Source of the DNA: Actinomycetota bacterium
Lineage (GTDB): Bacteria > Actinomycetota > Actinomycetes > S36-B12 > CAIYMF01
DNA: 60,857 bases
Direction: 5' to 3'
Assembly: GCA_020161245.1 (NCBI GenBank)
Contig: JAIUOK010000028.1
Location: 1-60,857 of the forward strand
Part shown: positions 29,608-39,413 of the stretch, one piece after another
How the letters are laid out: each line of letters begins with the position of its first letter
Position numbering within the stretch: position 1 is the first letter of the stretch
Position numbers and translations under genes: made by a program
Notes under the pieces: generated by a model
Told to the model about the DNA's origin: nothing
What the model saw: only the letters and a program-made list of their open reading frames with translations
Databases searched by the model: none

Positions 29608-31041
29608 CTACAGCCCCAGCCGCCGGCGCACGGCGTCGGCGAAGACATCGCCGCGATGGCCGTAGTCGCGGAACATGTCCCACGACGCGCACCCAGGTGC
29701 GAGCAGGACGGTGTCGCCCTCGCGCGCCATCGAGGCGGCGGCGTCCACGACGTCGTCCATGGCTCCAGTGTCGGTGCGGGCGATGTCCACGACGGGCACA
29801 TCCGGCGCGTGTCGCGCGAGCGCTTCGCGGATCCGCTCGCGGTCGACGCCGAGCAGGACGGCGCCGCGGAGCCGGTCGCGCACGGCGACCACGAGGTCGT
29901 CGTACTCCTGCCCCTTGGCCATGCCGCCGGCGATCCAGACGACGGGCCCGTACGCGAGCAGCGACGTCTGCGCGGCGTGGCAGTTGGTCGCCTTCGAGTC
30001 GTCGACCCACCGGATGCCGTGGTGCACGACGACGTCGGCGATGCGGTGGCCTGCGGGCTCGAAGGCCCGCAGGCCGTCGCGGACGGCGGTCGCGGGGACA
30101 CCGGCCGCGCGGGCGAGGGCAGCGGCCGCCAGCGCGTTGAACACGTTGTGCGGCGCGAACGGGCGGACGTCGTGCACCGACGCGAGCTCGAGGGCGGAGT
30201 CGGCGCGGTTGTCGATGAACGCGCGGTCGACGATGAGGTCGTCGACGACGCCGAGCTCGGACCGGCCCGGCACGCCGAGGGTGAGGCCGATCGCGCGGCA
30301 GCCCTCGACGACGTCGGCCTCCTCGACCATGCGCAGCGTGGCCTCGTCGGCGGTGTTGTAGACGGCGGCCACCTGGGTCGCGGTGTACACCCGGGCCTTG
30401 GCGGCGACGTAGTCCTCGAAGCTGCCGAAGTGGTCGACGTGGTCCTCGGCGATGTTGAGGCACACCGACGCGAGCGGGCTCGCCGTGTGCAGGAACGGCA
30501 GCTGCGGCGCCCCCACCTCGACGGCGATCACGTCGTAGGGCTCCGGCTCCATCACGGTGTCGACCAGGGAGACGCCGATGTTGCCCGCCGCCGTGGTGCG
30601 CAGGCCCGCCGCGCGCAGGATCGACTCGAGCATGAGCGTGGTGGTGGTCTTGCCGTTGGTCCCGGTGACGAACAGCCACGGCGCTGCATCGTCGCCTCGC
30701 AGCCGCCACGCGAGCTCGAGCTCGCCCCACACCGGCACCCCGGCGGCCTGCGCCGCCTGGATGATCGGAGCCGAGGGCGGCAGCCCGGGCGACACCACGA
30801 GCACGTCGGCGGCGTCGGGCAGCGTGCCGCCGTCGCCGAGCCGGACGGTCGCGCCGACCACCTCGAGGATGTCGGCGCGCTCGCGCTGGCGCTCGCCGTC
30901 GGCGGCGTCGACGACGGTCACGCGGGCGCCGAGGTGCGCGAGCTGGTCGGCGCAGGCGAAGCCGGCGACGCCGATGCCCGCTACGACGGCGTGGACGCCG
31001 GACCAGTCGGACGTGCGGACGTGGGCGGAGACGTCGGTCAC
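29608..31041 (-). CDS. murD: UDP-N-acetylmuramoylalanine--D-glutamate ligase
   Basis: A 477-residue Mur ligase with the P-loop GTNGKTTTT near residue 127, DDSKATNCHA and the C-terminal LLAPGCASWDMF(RD)Y motif characteristic of MurD. It adds D-Glu to UDP-MurNAc-Ala. The usual E-L/V-S-S-F-Q-L stretch reads EVGAPQLPF here. The GTG start overlaps the mraY stop (GTGA). Confidence 0.95.
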   Translation of the reverse strand: MTDVSAHVRTSDWSGVHAVVAGIGVAGFACADQLAHLGARVTVVDAADGERQRERADILEVVGATVRLGDGGTLPDAADVLVVSPGLPPSAPIIQAAQAAGVPVWGELELAWRLRGDDAAPWLFVTGTNGKTTTTLMLESILRAAGLRTTAAGNIGVSLVDTVMEPEPYDVIAVEVGAPQLPFLHTASPLASVCLNIAEDHVDHFGSFEDYVAAKARVYTATQVAAVYNTADEATLRMVEEADVVEGCRAIGLTLGVPGRSELGVVDDLIVDRAFIDNRADSALELASVHDVRPFAPHNVFNALAAAALARAAGVPATAVRDGLRAFEPAGHRIADVVVHHGIRWVDDSKATNCHAAQTSLLAYGPVVWIAGGMAKGQEYDDLVVAVRDRLRGAVLLGVDRERIREALARHAPDVPVVDIARTDTGAMDDVVDAAASMAREGDTVLLAPGCASWDMFRDYGHRGDVFADAVRRRLGL

Positions 31042-32105
31042 TGACGGACCCACTCCGCGTAGAAGATGGCGAGGCCGAGCGACACGAACAGCCCCTGGAT
31101 GATCCAGAACCGCACGACGATCTGGACCTCGGCCCACCCGAGCATCTCGAAGTGGTGGTGCAACGGGGCCATCCGGAACATGCGTCTGCCGGTGAGCTTG
31201 TAGCTGCCGACCTGGCCGATCACCGACAGCGTCACGATGACGAACAGGCCGGCGAGGAGGGCGAGCAGGAGCTCGGTGCGCGAGAGGATCGCCAGGGCTG
31301 CGATCGCACCGCCGAGCGACAGCGATCCCGTGTCGCCCATGAAGATGCTGGCCGGCGACGTGTTCCACCACAGGAACCCGAAGCACGCGCCTGCGGCTGC
31401 CGCCGCGAAGATGGCGAGGTCGAGCGGATCTCGTACGTCGTAGCAGCGGGCGAACTCTCCGAACTGGCAGTTCTGGCCGTACTGCCAGACCGAGAGCAGC
31501 GTGTACGCGCCGAGCGTCATGACGGACGCGCCCGCGGCGAGGCCGTCGAGCCCGTCGGTCAGGTTGACGCCGTTGGTGGTGGCGGTGACGAGGAACCAGA
31601 TCCACAGCACGAACAGCGCGGTGGGCAGCACGAGCCCCGTGTCGCGGAACAGCGAGACCGCGCGCGACGCCGGCGTGCGGCCATCCGAGTCGGGGAACAT
31701 CAGCGACAGGAACGCGAACGAGATCGCGACGGCCGCCTGCCCGAGCAGCTTGGTGCGCGCGCGCACGCCGGTGCTGCGCTGCTTGAAGATCTTGAGGTAG
31801 TCGTCGGCGATGCCGACGCAGCCCAGGCCCACGGTCAGGTAGATCGCGAGCATCCCCGACCAGCTCGGCGGCCGCCAGGCAGCGATGTGGGCGCCGAAGT
31901 AGCCGATGAGCAGGCCGGCCAGGATCGCGAGGCCGCCCATCGACGGGGTGCCCATCTTCCCGGAGTGCTCGGGGTAGGGCTCGTCGTCGGTGGAGACGCG
32001 GATCGCCTGCGCGAGGTGGTGGCGGCGCAGGAACCGGATGAGCAGCGGCGTGCCGAGCAGCGATACGAACAGGCCGAGGCCGGCCGCGATGAGGACGAGC
32101 CTCAC
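31038..32105 (-). CDS. mraY: phospho-MurNAc-pentapeptide transferase
   Basis: A 355-residue integral membrane enzyme with about ten helices that makes lipid I from UDP-MurNAc-pentapeptide and undecaprenyl phosphate. Conserved loops are KMGTPSMGG, GIADDYLKI, TNGVNLTDGLDGLA, the catalytic MGDTGSLSLGG and the basic APLHHHFE motif. The GTG start overlaps the murF stop. Confidence 0.97.
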   Translation of the reverse strand: MRLVLIAAGLGLFVSLLGTPLLIRFLRRHHLAQAIRVSTDDEPYPEHSGKMGTPSMGGLAILAGLLIGYFGAHIAAWRPPSWSGMLAIYLTVGLGCVGIADDYLKIFKQRSTGVRARTKLLGQAAVAISFAFLSLMFPDSDGRTPASRAVSLFRDTGLVLPTALFVLWIWFLVTATTNGVNLTDGLDGLAAGASVMTLGAYTLLSVWQYGQNCQFGEFARCYDVRDPLDLAIFAAAAAGACFGFLWWNTSPASIFMGDTGSLSLGGAIAALAILSRTELLLALLAGLFVIVTLSVIGQVGSYKLTGRRMFRMAPLHHHFEMLGWAEVQIVVRFWIIQGLFVSLGLAIFYAEWVRQ

Positions 32106-33520
32106 GGGGTCACCTCCGCCGGTGCGAGCAGCGACTGCGCCACGGTCTCGAGCCCGGACGCGCGCGAGGCCTTCACCAGGACGACGTCGCCCTCGCGGAC
32201 CTGCTCGTGCAGCAGCCGGGCGGCAGCGCCGACGTCCGGCACGGCCAGCACGACGGTGGCACCCCCGACCCCCTCCGCGCCCGTCGCCACGCCGGAGGCG
32301 CCCGGTCCGACCGCGACCACGTGCGTGATCCCGCGCTCGGCGGCCTCGCGGCCGACGCGCTCGTGGGCCCCGGGTGCGGCGTCCCCGAGCTCGCGCATCT
32401 CGCCCAGCACCGCCCAGGTACGGCGGGCGGGCCGGTCGTCCGACGCGGCGCCCATGACGGCGAGCGCGTCGAGCGCGGCCACCACCGACTCGGGGTTGGC
32501 GTTGTACGCGTCGTTGACGACGGTCACGCCCGAGGCCGACGTCGACACCTCCATCCGCCAGCGGCTCGCGGGCGCGGCGTCGGACAGCCGGCGGGCGACC
32601 GTCTGGGCGGGCACGCCGAGCTCGATCGCCGCGGCCGCGACCGCGAGGGCGTTGAGCACCATGTGAGCGCCGTGCAGGCGCAGCGAGACCGGGTGGCGCT
32701 CCCCCGCGGCGACCAGCGCGAACGACGCGCGGCTCTCGCCGTCGAGCACCTCGTCCTCCGCCCGCACGTCCGCCGTCGCGGAGCGGCCGTAGGTGACGAC
32801 GCGCCCGACGGCGCGCGGCGCCATCGCGGCGACGAGCGGGTCGTCGGCGTTGAGCACGGCGACGCCGCCCTCCGCCGCGGGGAGCGTCCCCTCGACGAGC
32901 TCGCCCTTGGTCTGCGCGATCGCGTCGCGCGAGCCGAAGATCTCGATGTGGGCCGAGCCCACGTTGAGCACCACGCCCACCCGCGGCGGCGTGATCCCGC
33001 AGAGGTAGGCGATGTGGCCGAGGTCGCGCGCGCCCATCTCCGACACGAGCACGCGGGTGCCCTCGTCGACCTTGAGGGCGGTGAGGGGCAGGCCGACCTC
33101 GGTGTTGAAGGAGCCCTGCGGCGCGACGACCGGCCCGAGCTCGACGAGCACCTGCGCCATGAGGTCCTTGGTGCTGGTCTTGCCCGACGAGCCGGTGATG
33201 CCGACGACGACGAGGTCCGGCAGCGAGTCGACGACGGAGCGGGCGAGCCGGCCGAGCGCGAGCACGGCGTCGTCGTCGACGACGACCGACGGGACGCCCA
33301 CCTCGCGCGCGGCGAGGACGGCCGCGGCGCCGGCATCGACCGCCTGCGCTGCGAAGTCGTGCGCGTCGTGGTGCTCGCCGCGCACGGCGACGAACAGGTC
33401 GCCTCGGGCGACGACTCGTGAGTCGGTGGAGAAGCCGGTGACCGGGGTTGCGGCGCCGGCACCGCCCGAGAGGCGGCCGCCGACCGCACGGGCGACGTCC
33501 CCCAGCGTGAGCGCGATCAT
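32102..33520 (-). CDS. murF: UDP-N-acetylmuramoyl-tripeptide--D-Ala-D-Ala ligase
   Basis: A 472-residue Mur ligase. The N-terminal domain includes SRVVARGDLFVAVRGE; the P-loop GSSGKTSTK lies near residue 109; NDAYNANPESV is a MurF hallmark, and the C-terminal domain has AVLGEMRELG. It adds D-Ala-D-Ala to the UDP-tripeptide. The ATG overlaps the murE stop as ATGA. Confidence 0.96.
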   Translation of the reverse strand: MIALTLGDVARAVGGRLSGGAGAATPVTGFSTDSRVVARGDLFVAVRGEHHDAHDFAAQAVDAGAAAVLAAREVGVPSVVVDDDAVLALGRLARSVVDSLPDLVVVGITGSSGKTSTKDLMAQVLVELGPVVAPQGSFNTEVGLPLTALKVDEGTRVLVSEMGARDLGHIAYLCGITPPRVGVVLNVGSAHIEIFGSRDAIAQTKGELVEGTLPAAEGGVAVLNADDPLVAAMAPRAVGRVVTYGRSATADVRAEDEVLDGESRASFALVAAGERHPVSLRLHGAHMVLNALAVAAAAIELGVPAQTVARRLSDAAPASRWRMEVSTSASGVTVVNDAYNANPESVVAALDALAVMGAASDDRPARRTWAVLGEMRELGDAAPGAHERVGREAAERGITHVVAVGPGASGVATGAEGVGGATVVLAVPDVGAAARLLHEQVREGDVVLVKASRASGLETVAQSLLAPAEVTP

Positions 33521-35088
33521 GGCCTTTCCTCGTCCGGTGTCGGGGCGGTGCCGGCGACGGCGCCGGGCTCGAGCGCGGCGGCGAGCACCAGCCGGTCGTC
33601 GAACGGCGAGACCGTACCCGCGGCCTCCTGGCCCTGCTCGTGGCCCTTGCCGAGGATGAGGACTACGTCACGCGGCTCCGCCAGGGCCACGGCCAGGGCG
33701 ATCGCACGCGCCCTGTCGCCGGCCTCGAGGTGGCGCGTGCCGGTCCCCTCGGCAGCGCCGCGCAGCACCTCGGCCCGGATCGCTGCCGGGTCCTCGCTGC
33801 GCGGGTTGTCGTCGGTGACGATGACGACGTCCGCGCCCTGCGCCGCCGCCCGGCCCATGTCGGCGCGCTTGTGCGGGTCGCGGTCGCCACCCGCGCCGAG
33901 CACGGCCACGATCCGCGAACGGCGCCCGGACCGTGCGGTCGCGACCTCGCGCGCCGCCGCCAGCGCCCGCTCGACGGCGTCGGGCGTGTGCGCGTAGTCG
34001 ACGTAGGCGAACAGGCCGCGGGCGATGTCGGGGTCGGCGATGCGCTCCATCCGGCCGGGGACGCCCGCGCAGGCCGCGATGCCGTCGGCGCCCACGAGCG
34101 GGTCGACACCGGCCTCGGCGAGCAGCGCGAGCGCCAGGATCGCGTTGGAGACGTTGAAGCCACCGGGCAGGCGCACCTCGAGCGGCACGTCGACGCCGTC
34201 CGGGCCGAGCGCGCGCATCACCGATCCGCCCGGGACGGCGACGAGGCCGTCGACCATCCACGTGGCGGTGGCGGAGGTGGAGCAGGTGGTCACGGCGAGC
34301 CCCTGCGCGGACGCCGACTGCGCCATGCGCATGCCGTACTCGCCGTCGGTGCAGACGACGGCCCGCGAGGCGCGTTCGGGGACGAACAACGATGCCTTCG
34401 CAGCGAAGTAGTCGTCCATGTCGCGGTGGAAGTCGAGGTGGTCCGGGCTGAGGTTGGTGAAGCCCGCGACAGCGAACCGGACGCCGTCGACGCGTCCGAG
34501 CACCAAGGCGTGGCTGGAGACCTCCATGGTCACGTGGGTGGCGCCGCGCTCGCGCATCACGGCGAGCAGCGCGTGCACGTCGGGCGCCTCGGGCGTGGTG
34601 CGCACGGTCGCCACGTTGTCGTCGCCGATGCGGGTGCCGACGGTGCCGATGAGACCGGTGGTTCGCCCGTCTGCCCGGAATCCGGCATCGACGAGGTAAG
34701 AGGTCGTGGTCTTGCCGTTGGTGCCCGTGATCCCCACGACGACGAGGTCGCGCGAGGGGTGGTCGTACACGGCGTCGGCGAGCGCGCCGAGCACACCGCG
34801 CGGGTCGTCGACGACGAGGACGGGCAGGCCGGTGGCCGCGCAGCGCTCCTCCCCCGCCTGGTCGGTCAGCAGGGCCGCGGCGCCGGCCGACGAGGCCTGC
34901 GCGGCGAACTGCGCCCCGTGGGTGGTGAAGCCCGGCAGCGCCGCGTAGAGGTCGCCCGGCTCGACCGCCCGCGAGTCGAGGGTGACCCCGGTGATGTCGG
35001 GGTCGGCCGTCGGCGCCGTGGCCGAGGCGAGGTCGGCGAGGCGGGAGAGCGGAACCGGCGGCGTGCTCGGTCGTGGTCCGGCGGGCAC
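33517..35088 (-). CDS. murE: UDP-MurNAc-L-Ala-D-Glu--meso-diaminopimelate ligase
   Basis: A 523-residue Mur ligase with the P-loop GTNGKTTTS near residue 121 and a VTMEVSSHAL segment. The amino-acid-selecting loop is DDNPRSEDP near residue 425; DNPR marks meso-diaminopimelate specificity, so the wall is of the A1-gamma-like meso-DAP type. It starts at a GTG with AAGG upstream, 39 bases after ftsI. Confidence 0.96.
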   Translation of the reverse strand: MPAGPRPSTPPVPLSRLADLASATAPTADPDITGVTLDSRAVEPGDLYAALPGFTTHGAQFAAQASSAGAAALLTDQAGEERCAATGLPVLVVDDPRGVLGALADAVYDHPSRDLVVVGITGTNGKTTTSYLVDAGFRADGRTTGLIGTVGTRIGDDNVATVRTTPEAPDVHALLAVMRERGATHVTMEVSSHALVLGRVDGVRFAVAGFTNLSPDHLDFHRDMDDYFAAKASLFVPERASRAVVCTDGEYGMRMAQSASAQGLAVTTCSTSATATWMVDGLVAVPGGSVMRALGPDGVDVPLEVRLPGGFNVSNAILALALLAEAGVDPLVGADGIAACAGVPGRMERIADPDIARGLFAYVDYAHTPDAVERALAAAREVATARSGRRSRIVAVLGAGGDRDPHKRADMGRAAAQGADVVIVTDDNPRSEDPAAIRAEVLRGAAEGTGTRHLEAGDRARAIALAVALAEPRDVVLILGKGHEQGQEAAGTVSPFDDRLVLAAALEPGAVAGTAPTPDEERP

Positions 35089-35127
35089 GTCGTCGACCTT
35101 ATCCGGCGGCGCTGCGTCAGCCCCGCG

Positions 35128-36945
35128 TCACCACTCGACCGGGATGCGCGGGCGCGCGGTCCCCGTCGGGGCGACGCGCAGCTGCTGCAGCGCGTAGGTC
35201 ATGACCTGCTTGAACACGGGGCCGGCCAGCACGCCGCCGTAGTGGCCGTTGCGCGGGTTCTGCAGGAACACGGCGACGACGAGGGCCGGGTCGTCGGCCG
35301 GCGCGACGCCGATGAACGACGCCGTGTAGCCGCGGTAGCAGCCGCACTCAGGGTCGATGCGGTTGGCGGTGCCGGTCTTGCCCGCGACGCGGTAGCCGGG
35401 GATCGCCGCCTTGGGGGCGGTGCCCTCGTCGGACACGACCGACTCGAGCATCTTCATCACGGTGCTCGCCGTCTTCTCGCTGACGACGCGGGTCTCGGCG
35501 GGCGCGGCCGCCGGCGTGAAGTCGCCCTCCGGGGACGTATAGCCCTCGACGAGCGACGGGGTCACGCGCACGCCGCCGTTGGCGAGGGTCGCGTACACCG
35601 ACGCCGCCTGCACCGCGTTGACCGACAGGCCCTGGCCGAACGCGAGCGTGCCGAACGTCGTCGCCGACCACTTCGTCGGCGCCGGCACGACACCGGTGCT
35701 CTCGCCCGGGAACTGCAGACCGGTGGGCGAGCCCATACCGAACTTCTTCAGGTACGAGTACAGCTTCTCGCCGCCGATGCGCTCCGCCGCCATGATCGTG
35801 CCGATGTTGCTCGACTTGGCGAGCACGCCGTTGAGGGTGAGCCGCAGGGTGCCGTGCGGGTCGTGGTCGTGCCAGGTCTTGGCCGGCCGCTTGAGCACAG
35901 GCGGGATCGTCAGCTTCGACAGCGCTGTGGCCTCGCCCTCCTCGAGCACGGCCGCCATCGTCATGACCTTGCTGGTCGACCCGGGCTCGAACACGTCGCT
36001 CAGCGCGCGGTTGCCGCGGTCGGCCGATGCCGCCTCGGCGGCGCTGTTGGGGTCGAAGGTCGGGACGGTGGCCAGCGCCAGGATGTGGCCGGTCCTCGGG
36101 TCCATCACCACGACGGTGCCGCTGTCAGCGCGCGCGTAGGCCACCTGCTTGGCGAGCGTGTCCTGCGCCATCCACTGGATGTCGCGGTCGAGCGTGAGCT
36201 TCACGCTCTGCCCGGGGACGGGCGCGACGCCGTCCTCCTCCGCGGTGGGGATGACGGTGCCGGACGGCGAGACCTGGCGCGACGACGAGCCCGCGGTGCC
36301 CGACAGGGTCTTCTGCAGGCCCCACTCGAGGCCGCCTCCGCCGTTGCCGTCGGCGCGCACGAAGCCGATGACGTTGGCGGCCACAGGGCCTGCGGGGTAC
36401 ACGCGCTGCGTGGTGGGCTCGCTGAAGATCCCCGGCAGCCGCAGGGCCTTGACCTTCGCCCAGGTCTCGGGGGTGACCGACTTGGCGACGTAGGCGAAGC
36501 GGCGCTTGCCGTCCATCGACGCCTCGAGCGGGGCGGCGCTGCCGCCGAGCACCTCGGCGAGCGCGGCGGCGTTCGCGGCGGGGTCGTCGACCATCGTCTG
36601 GTCGACCGTGATGTTGACGGCGGTCACGGTGGTGGCCAGCGGGACGCCGTTGCGGTCGGTGATGTCGCCGCGCTGGGCCGGAAGAGTCACGGTGCGCTGA
36701 CGGCTCTTCTCGGCGCTGGCGGCGAGGGCCGGGCCCTTGATGGCCTGCAGGTCGATGATGCGGCCCGCGACGACCGTGACGGCCATGAGCAGCAGGATCT
36801 GCCAGATGCCGACACGGCGGCCGTGGTCGCCCCGGCGGAACGTGCGCGGCGGCAGCGGGCGGCGCGGGGCAGGGCGCCGCTGCGCGGGCCGGCGCTGCGG
36901 CGGGCGCTGGGCGGGACGGCGGGGCGGGGGTGCCAGGGTGCTCAC
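35128..36945 (-). CDS. ftsI: penicillin-binding protein 3 / FtsI, septal transpeptidase
   Basis: A 605-residue class B PBP. A Pro/Arg-rich cytoplasmic tail of about 45 residues precedes one membrane helix (about 47-65). The pedestal domain follows, then the transpeptidase domain with the active-site SxxK (STSK, about 318), SxN (SSN, about 377) and KTGT (about 520). A CGC pair near residue 530 may be structural. It crosslinks septal peptidoglycan with FtsW. The GTG start overlaps the ftsL stop. Confidence 0.96.
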   Translation of the reverse strand: MSTLAPPPRRPAQRPPQRRPAQRRPAPRRPLPPRTFRRGDHGRRVGIWQILLLMAVTVVAGRIIDLQAIKGPALAASAEKSRQRTVTLPAQRGDITDRNGVPLATTVTAVNITVDQTMVDDPAANAAALAEVLGGSAAPLEASMDGKRRFAYVAKSVTPETWAKVKALRLPGIFSEPTTQRVYPAGPVAANVIGFVRADGNGGGGLEWGLQKTLSGTAGSSSRQVSPSGTVIPTAEEDGVAPVPGQSVKLTLDRDIQWMAQDTLAKQVAYARADSGTVVVMDPRTGHILALATVPTFDPNSAAEAASADRGNRALSDVFEPGSTSKVMTMAAVLEEGEATALSKLTIPPVLKRPAKTWHDHDPHGTLRLTLNGVLAKSSNIGTIMAAERIGGEKLYSYLKKFGMGSPTGLQFPGESTGVVPAPTKWSATTFGTLAFGQGLSVNAVQAASVYATLANGGVRVTPSLVEGYTSPEGDFTPAAAPAETRVVSEKTASTVMKMLESVVSDEGTAPKAAIPGYRVAGKTGTANRIDPECGCYRGYTASFIGVAPADDPALVVAVFLQNPRNGHYGGVLAGPVFKQVMTYALQQLRVAPTGTARPRIPVEW

Positions 36946-37580
36946 CGACGTGCTCCGTTCCCTGCCGACGTCGTGGTGGTCGCGCCGTCGGAGACGGCGG
37001 CGTCGCTCTGGGGCATCGGGTCGGCCGCGGCGGCGTCGGAGGTCTTCGCGCGCGCGGCCGCCTCGGCGCGGGCGGTGGCGGCCTTCGCGGCGTCCGACGC
37101 CGTGCTCGACGTCGCCGTCGTCGTGCCGCCGGTGCGCGGGAGGGCGGCCACCGGTGCTGCCTTCGCCGGCCTCGGCACGCCCAGGACCTTGCCGTCGGCG
37201 AGGCGCAGGAAGACCGGCGCGGCCACCGGCACCATGCCGAGCTTCTCGGCGCGGGCCTGCAGCGACTCCGGCGCCTCCGCGCGGGCCACCGCCTGCAGCA
37301 GCGCCTGCTCCCGCACCGCGAGGTCGCGCTTGGTCTTCGACAGCTCGGACAGCTCGAAGGCGCCCTGCGCCAGCGCCGTGTTGAGCACCAGCAGGACCAC
37401 CGCGCCGAGCACGAGGACACCGGTGACCACGAGCGCGAACATGCCGTTGCCCGCAACGGAGGGGGCTGGTGCCGGGACCTCGCGCAGCTGCGGGCGCGTG
37501 CGCTGCGCGGGGCGCTGCGACGGGCGCGACGACGACGGCGCCGTCCGCGAGGTGCGGGCGCTGCGGGCCGTGGCGCTCAT
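36942..37580 (-). CDS. ftsL: FtsL-like septum protein
   Basis: A 212-residue bitopic protein: a basic N-terminus, one helix (about 47-66) and a coiled coil ([23 protein letters not shown]). It is longer than most FtsL proteins because of an Ala/Thr-rich tail after residue about 140. Identification rests on topology and on the position between rsmH and ftsI. It overlaps both neighbours by 4 bases. Confidence 0.85.
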   Translation of the reverse strand: MSATARSARTSRTAPSSSRPSQRPAQRTRPQLREVPAPAPSVAGNGMFALVVTGVLVLGAVVLLVLNTALAQGAFELSELSKTKRDLAVREQALLQAVARAEAPESLQARAEKLGMVPVAAPVFLRLADGKVLGVPRPAKAAPVAALPRTGGTTTATSSTASDAAKAATARAEAAARAKTSDAAAADPMPQSDAAVSDGATTTTSAGNGARR

Positions 37581-38539
37581 GCCGCCGCCCGCATGCGCTC
37601 GGCCGCGCGCAGCCGCACCGAGGCGGCGCGCGGGTTCTCGGCGATCTCCTGCTCCGAGGCCTTCTCCGAGCCGCGGGTGACCAGGCGCAGCTCCGGCTCG
37701 TGGCCCTCGGGGACGAAGGGCAGGTCGGGCGGGACGTCGGTGGAGGCGTACCCGGCGAGCACGCGCTTGGTGATGCGGTCCTCGAGCGACTGGTAGGACA
37801 TCACGACGATGCGGCCGCCGACCGCGAGCGCGTCGACCGCGGCCGGGAGAGCGCGCTCGAGCACCTCGAGCTCGCCGTTGACCTCGATGCGCAGCGCCTG
37901 GAACGTGCGCTTGGCCGGGTTGCCCCCGGTGCGGCGCGCGGGGGCGGGGATCGACTCGCGGACCAGGTCGACCAGACGCGCGCTCGTGTCGAAGGGCTCC
38001 TTGGCCCGCTCGCGGACGACGGCGTCGGCGATGCGGCGGGCGAAGCGCTCCTCGCCGTACTCGCGCAGCACCCGCGCGATGTCCTGCGCCGAGTACGTGT
38101 TGAGCACCTCGGCGGCCGTGATGCCGCGCGTCTGGTCCATCCGCATGTCGAGCGGTGCGTCCTGCGAGTACGCGAAGCCGCGGTCGGCGTCGTCGAGCTG
38201 CATCGAGCTCACGCCGAGGTCGAACAGGACGCCGTCGATGCTGGGCAGGCCGGCGTCCGCGAGCACCCGGGGCAGCTCGTCGTAGACGGCGTGGACCAGC
38301 AGTGTGCGCCCCTCATAGGCGGCGAGCCGGCGCCCCGAGCGCTCCAGCGCATCCGTGTCGCGGTCGAGGCCCACCAGCGTGACGCCGGGGAACCGCTCGA
38401 GCATCGCCTCGCTGTGGCCTCCGAGGCCGAGGGTCGCGTCGACCACGACCGCGCCGGGGCGCTCGATCGCGGGGGCGAGCAGGCCGAGGCAGCGGTCGAG
38501 CAGGACCGGCACGTGCGTGCGCTCGACGGGGGACGGCAT
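37577..38539 (-). CDS. rsmH: 16S rRNA (cytosine1402-N4)-methyltransferase
   Basis: A 320-residue SAM-dependent methyltransferase. SAM-binding motif [14 protein letters not shown] (about 33-46), [23 protein letters not shown] and the C-terminal [14 protein letters not shown] ending are all diagnostic of RsmH (MraW). It methylates the ribosomal P site. It starts 4 bases after the small membrane ORF and overlaps ftsL. Confidence 0.97.
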   Translation of the reverse strand: MPSPVERTHVPVLLDRCLGLLAPAIERPGAVVVDATLGLGGHSEAMLERFPGVTLVGLDRDTDALERSGRRLAAYEGRTLLVHAVYDELPRVLADAGLPSIDGVLFDLGVSSMQLDDADRGFAYSQDAPLDMRMDQTRGITAAEVLNTYSAQDIARVLREYGEERFARRIADAVVRERAKEPFDTSARLVDLVRESIPAPARRTGGNPAKRTFQALRIEVNGELEVLERALPAAVDALAVGGRIVVMSYQSLEDRITKRVLAGYASTDVPPDLPFVPEGHEPELRLVTRGSEKASEQEIAENPRAASVRLRAAERMRAAA

Positions 38540-38543
38540 CGGG

Positions 38544-38705
38544 TCAGCCCAGCCGGTCCACGACGTCGGCCAGGATCACCAGCAGACCGGCGGACAGCGC
38601 GCACGCCCCGACGAGGGCCCCGACCGGCGCGAGCGCGCGGGGCGGGTGCGGCAGGCGCACCCGCACGGCGCGCGGGGCGCGTGCCTGGTCGAGCAGGGCT
38701 GACAT
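38544..38705 (-). CDS. 53-residue membrane ORF between mraZ and rsmH
   Basis: An ORF in the 387-base gap between mraZ and rsmH. The ATG at 38705 has an AGGAGG site 9 bases upstream. The product has a basic N-terminal half (many Arg, with several Pro) and one hydrophobic segment (about residues 27-47), then a short acidic end, so it looks like a single-pass membrane microprotein. Its stop is 4 bases before rsmH. I do not recognise it. Position and spacing suggest expression with the division genes. Confidence 0.6.
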   Translation of the reverse strand: MSALLDQARAPRAVRVRLPHPPRALAPVGALVGACALSAGLLVILADVVDRLG

Positions 38706-38926
38706 GCGACGTGTCCTCCTCGCCCGGGTGGGCGCTCGCGGTGGGGGTCTCGTCCGGGTGGTGCGGGTCGGGCGGGTCTGGCTGCGTGCGGGGAGCTCAT
38801 CGGGCCGGAGGGCCGGGCCTTCGCGGGGCCAGGTCCCCGTCCGTCACCCGGGGTGGGGTCCGCCTGGCACCGGGGAAGGTGTGCCAGGAGGCCGGGTGAC
38901 GGGCCGGAGACCTCGCGCCACGAGGG

Positions 38927-39361
38927 TCAGGTCCCGGAGGCGGGCATCACCTCCGAGTCCAGGACGGCGAACGCGTCCTCGGCCTCGCCGATGTACTCGG
39001 CCCAGGCCTGGGGCTCCCAGATCTCGATCCGGGTGTTCTGGCCCACCACGACGCAGTCGCGGGTCAGGCCGGCGTACTCGCGCAGGGGCTGCGGGATGGT
39101 GATGCGGCCCTGCTTGTCCGGGGTGTCGTCGTAGGCGCTCGCGAACAGCACGCGGGTGTAGCGGCGCATGTCGGCCACCGTGTGCTTGCCCTGCGCGAGC
39201 TCCTCCGCGTACTGGTCGAAGCCGGGCTTGGTCCAGACCACGACGCAGCGGTCCTGGCCCTTGCTCATGACCAGGCCGTCCGCGAGCTGCTCCCGGTAGC
39301 GCGCCGGCAGGATCACGCGGTTCTTGTCGTCCAGGCGCGGCGTGTGCGTCCCGAGGAACAC
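38927..39361 (-). CDS. mraZ: transcriptional regulator MraZ
   Basis: A 144-residue protein starting at a GTG (FLGTHTPRLDDKNR follows) with AGGGAGG 8 bases upstream; the frame is open further upstream, but that would delete the promoter. It has two SpoVT/AbrB-like halves with the DxKxR signatures DDKNRVILP and DKQGRITIP. MraZ forms a ring that represses the dcw cluster by binding direct repeats at its own promoter. Those repeats are visible at 39414-39438. Confidence 0.95.
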   Translation of the reverse strand: MFLGTHTPRLDDKNRVILPARYREQLADGLVMSKGQDRCVVVWTKPGFDQYAEELAQGKHTVADMRRYTRVLFASAYDDTPDKQGRITIPQPLREYAGLTRDCVVVGQNTRIEIWEPQAWAEYIGEAEDAFAVLDSEVMPASGT

Positions 39362-39413
39362 CGCCACCACCTCCCTGGACGGCCCCACCTCCACCCCGTG
39401 CGGAGGTTGGTGG

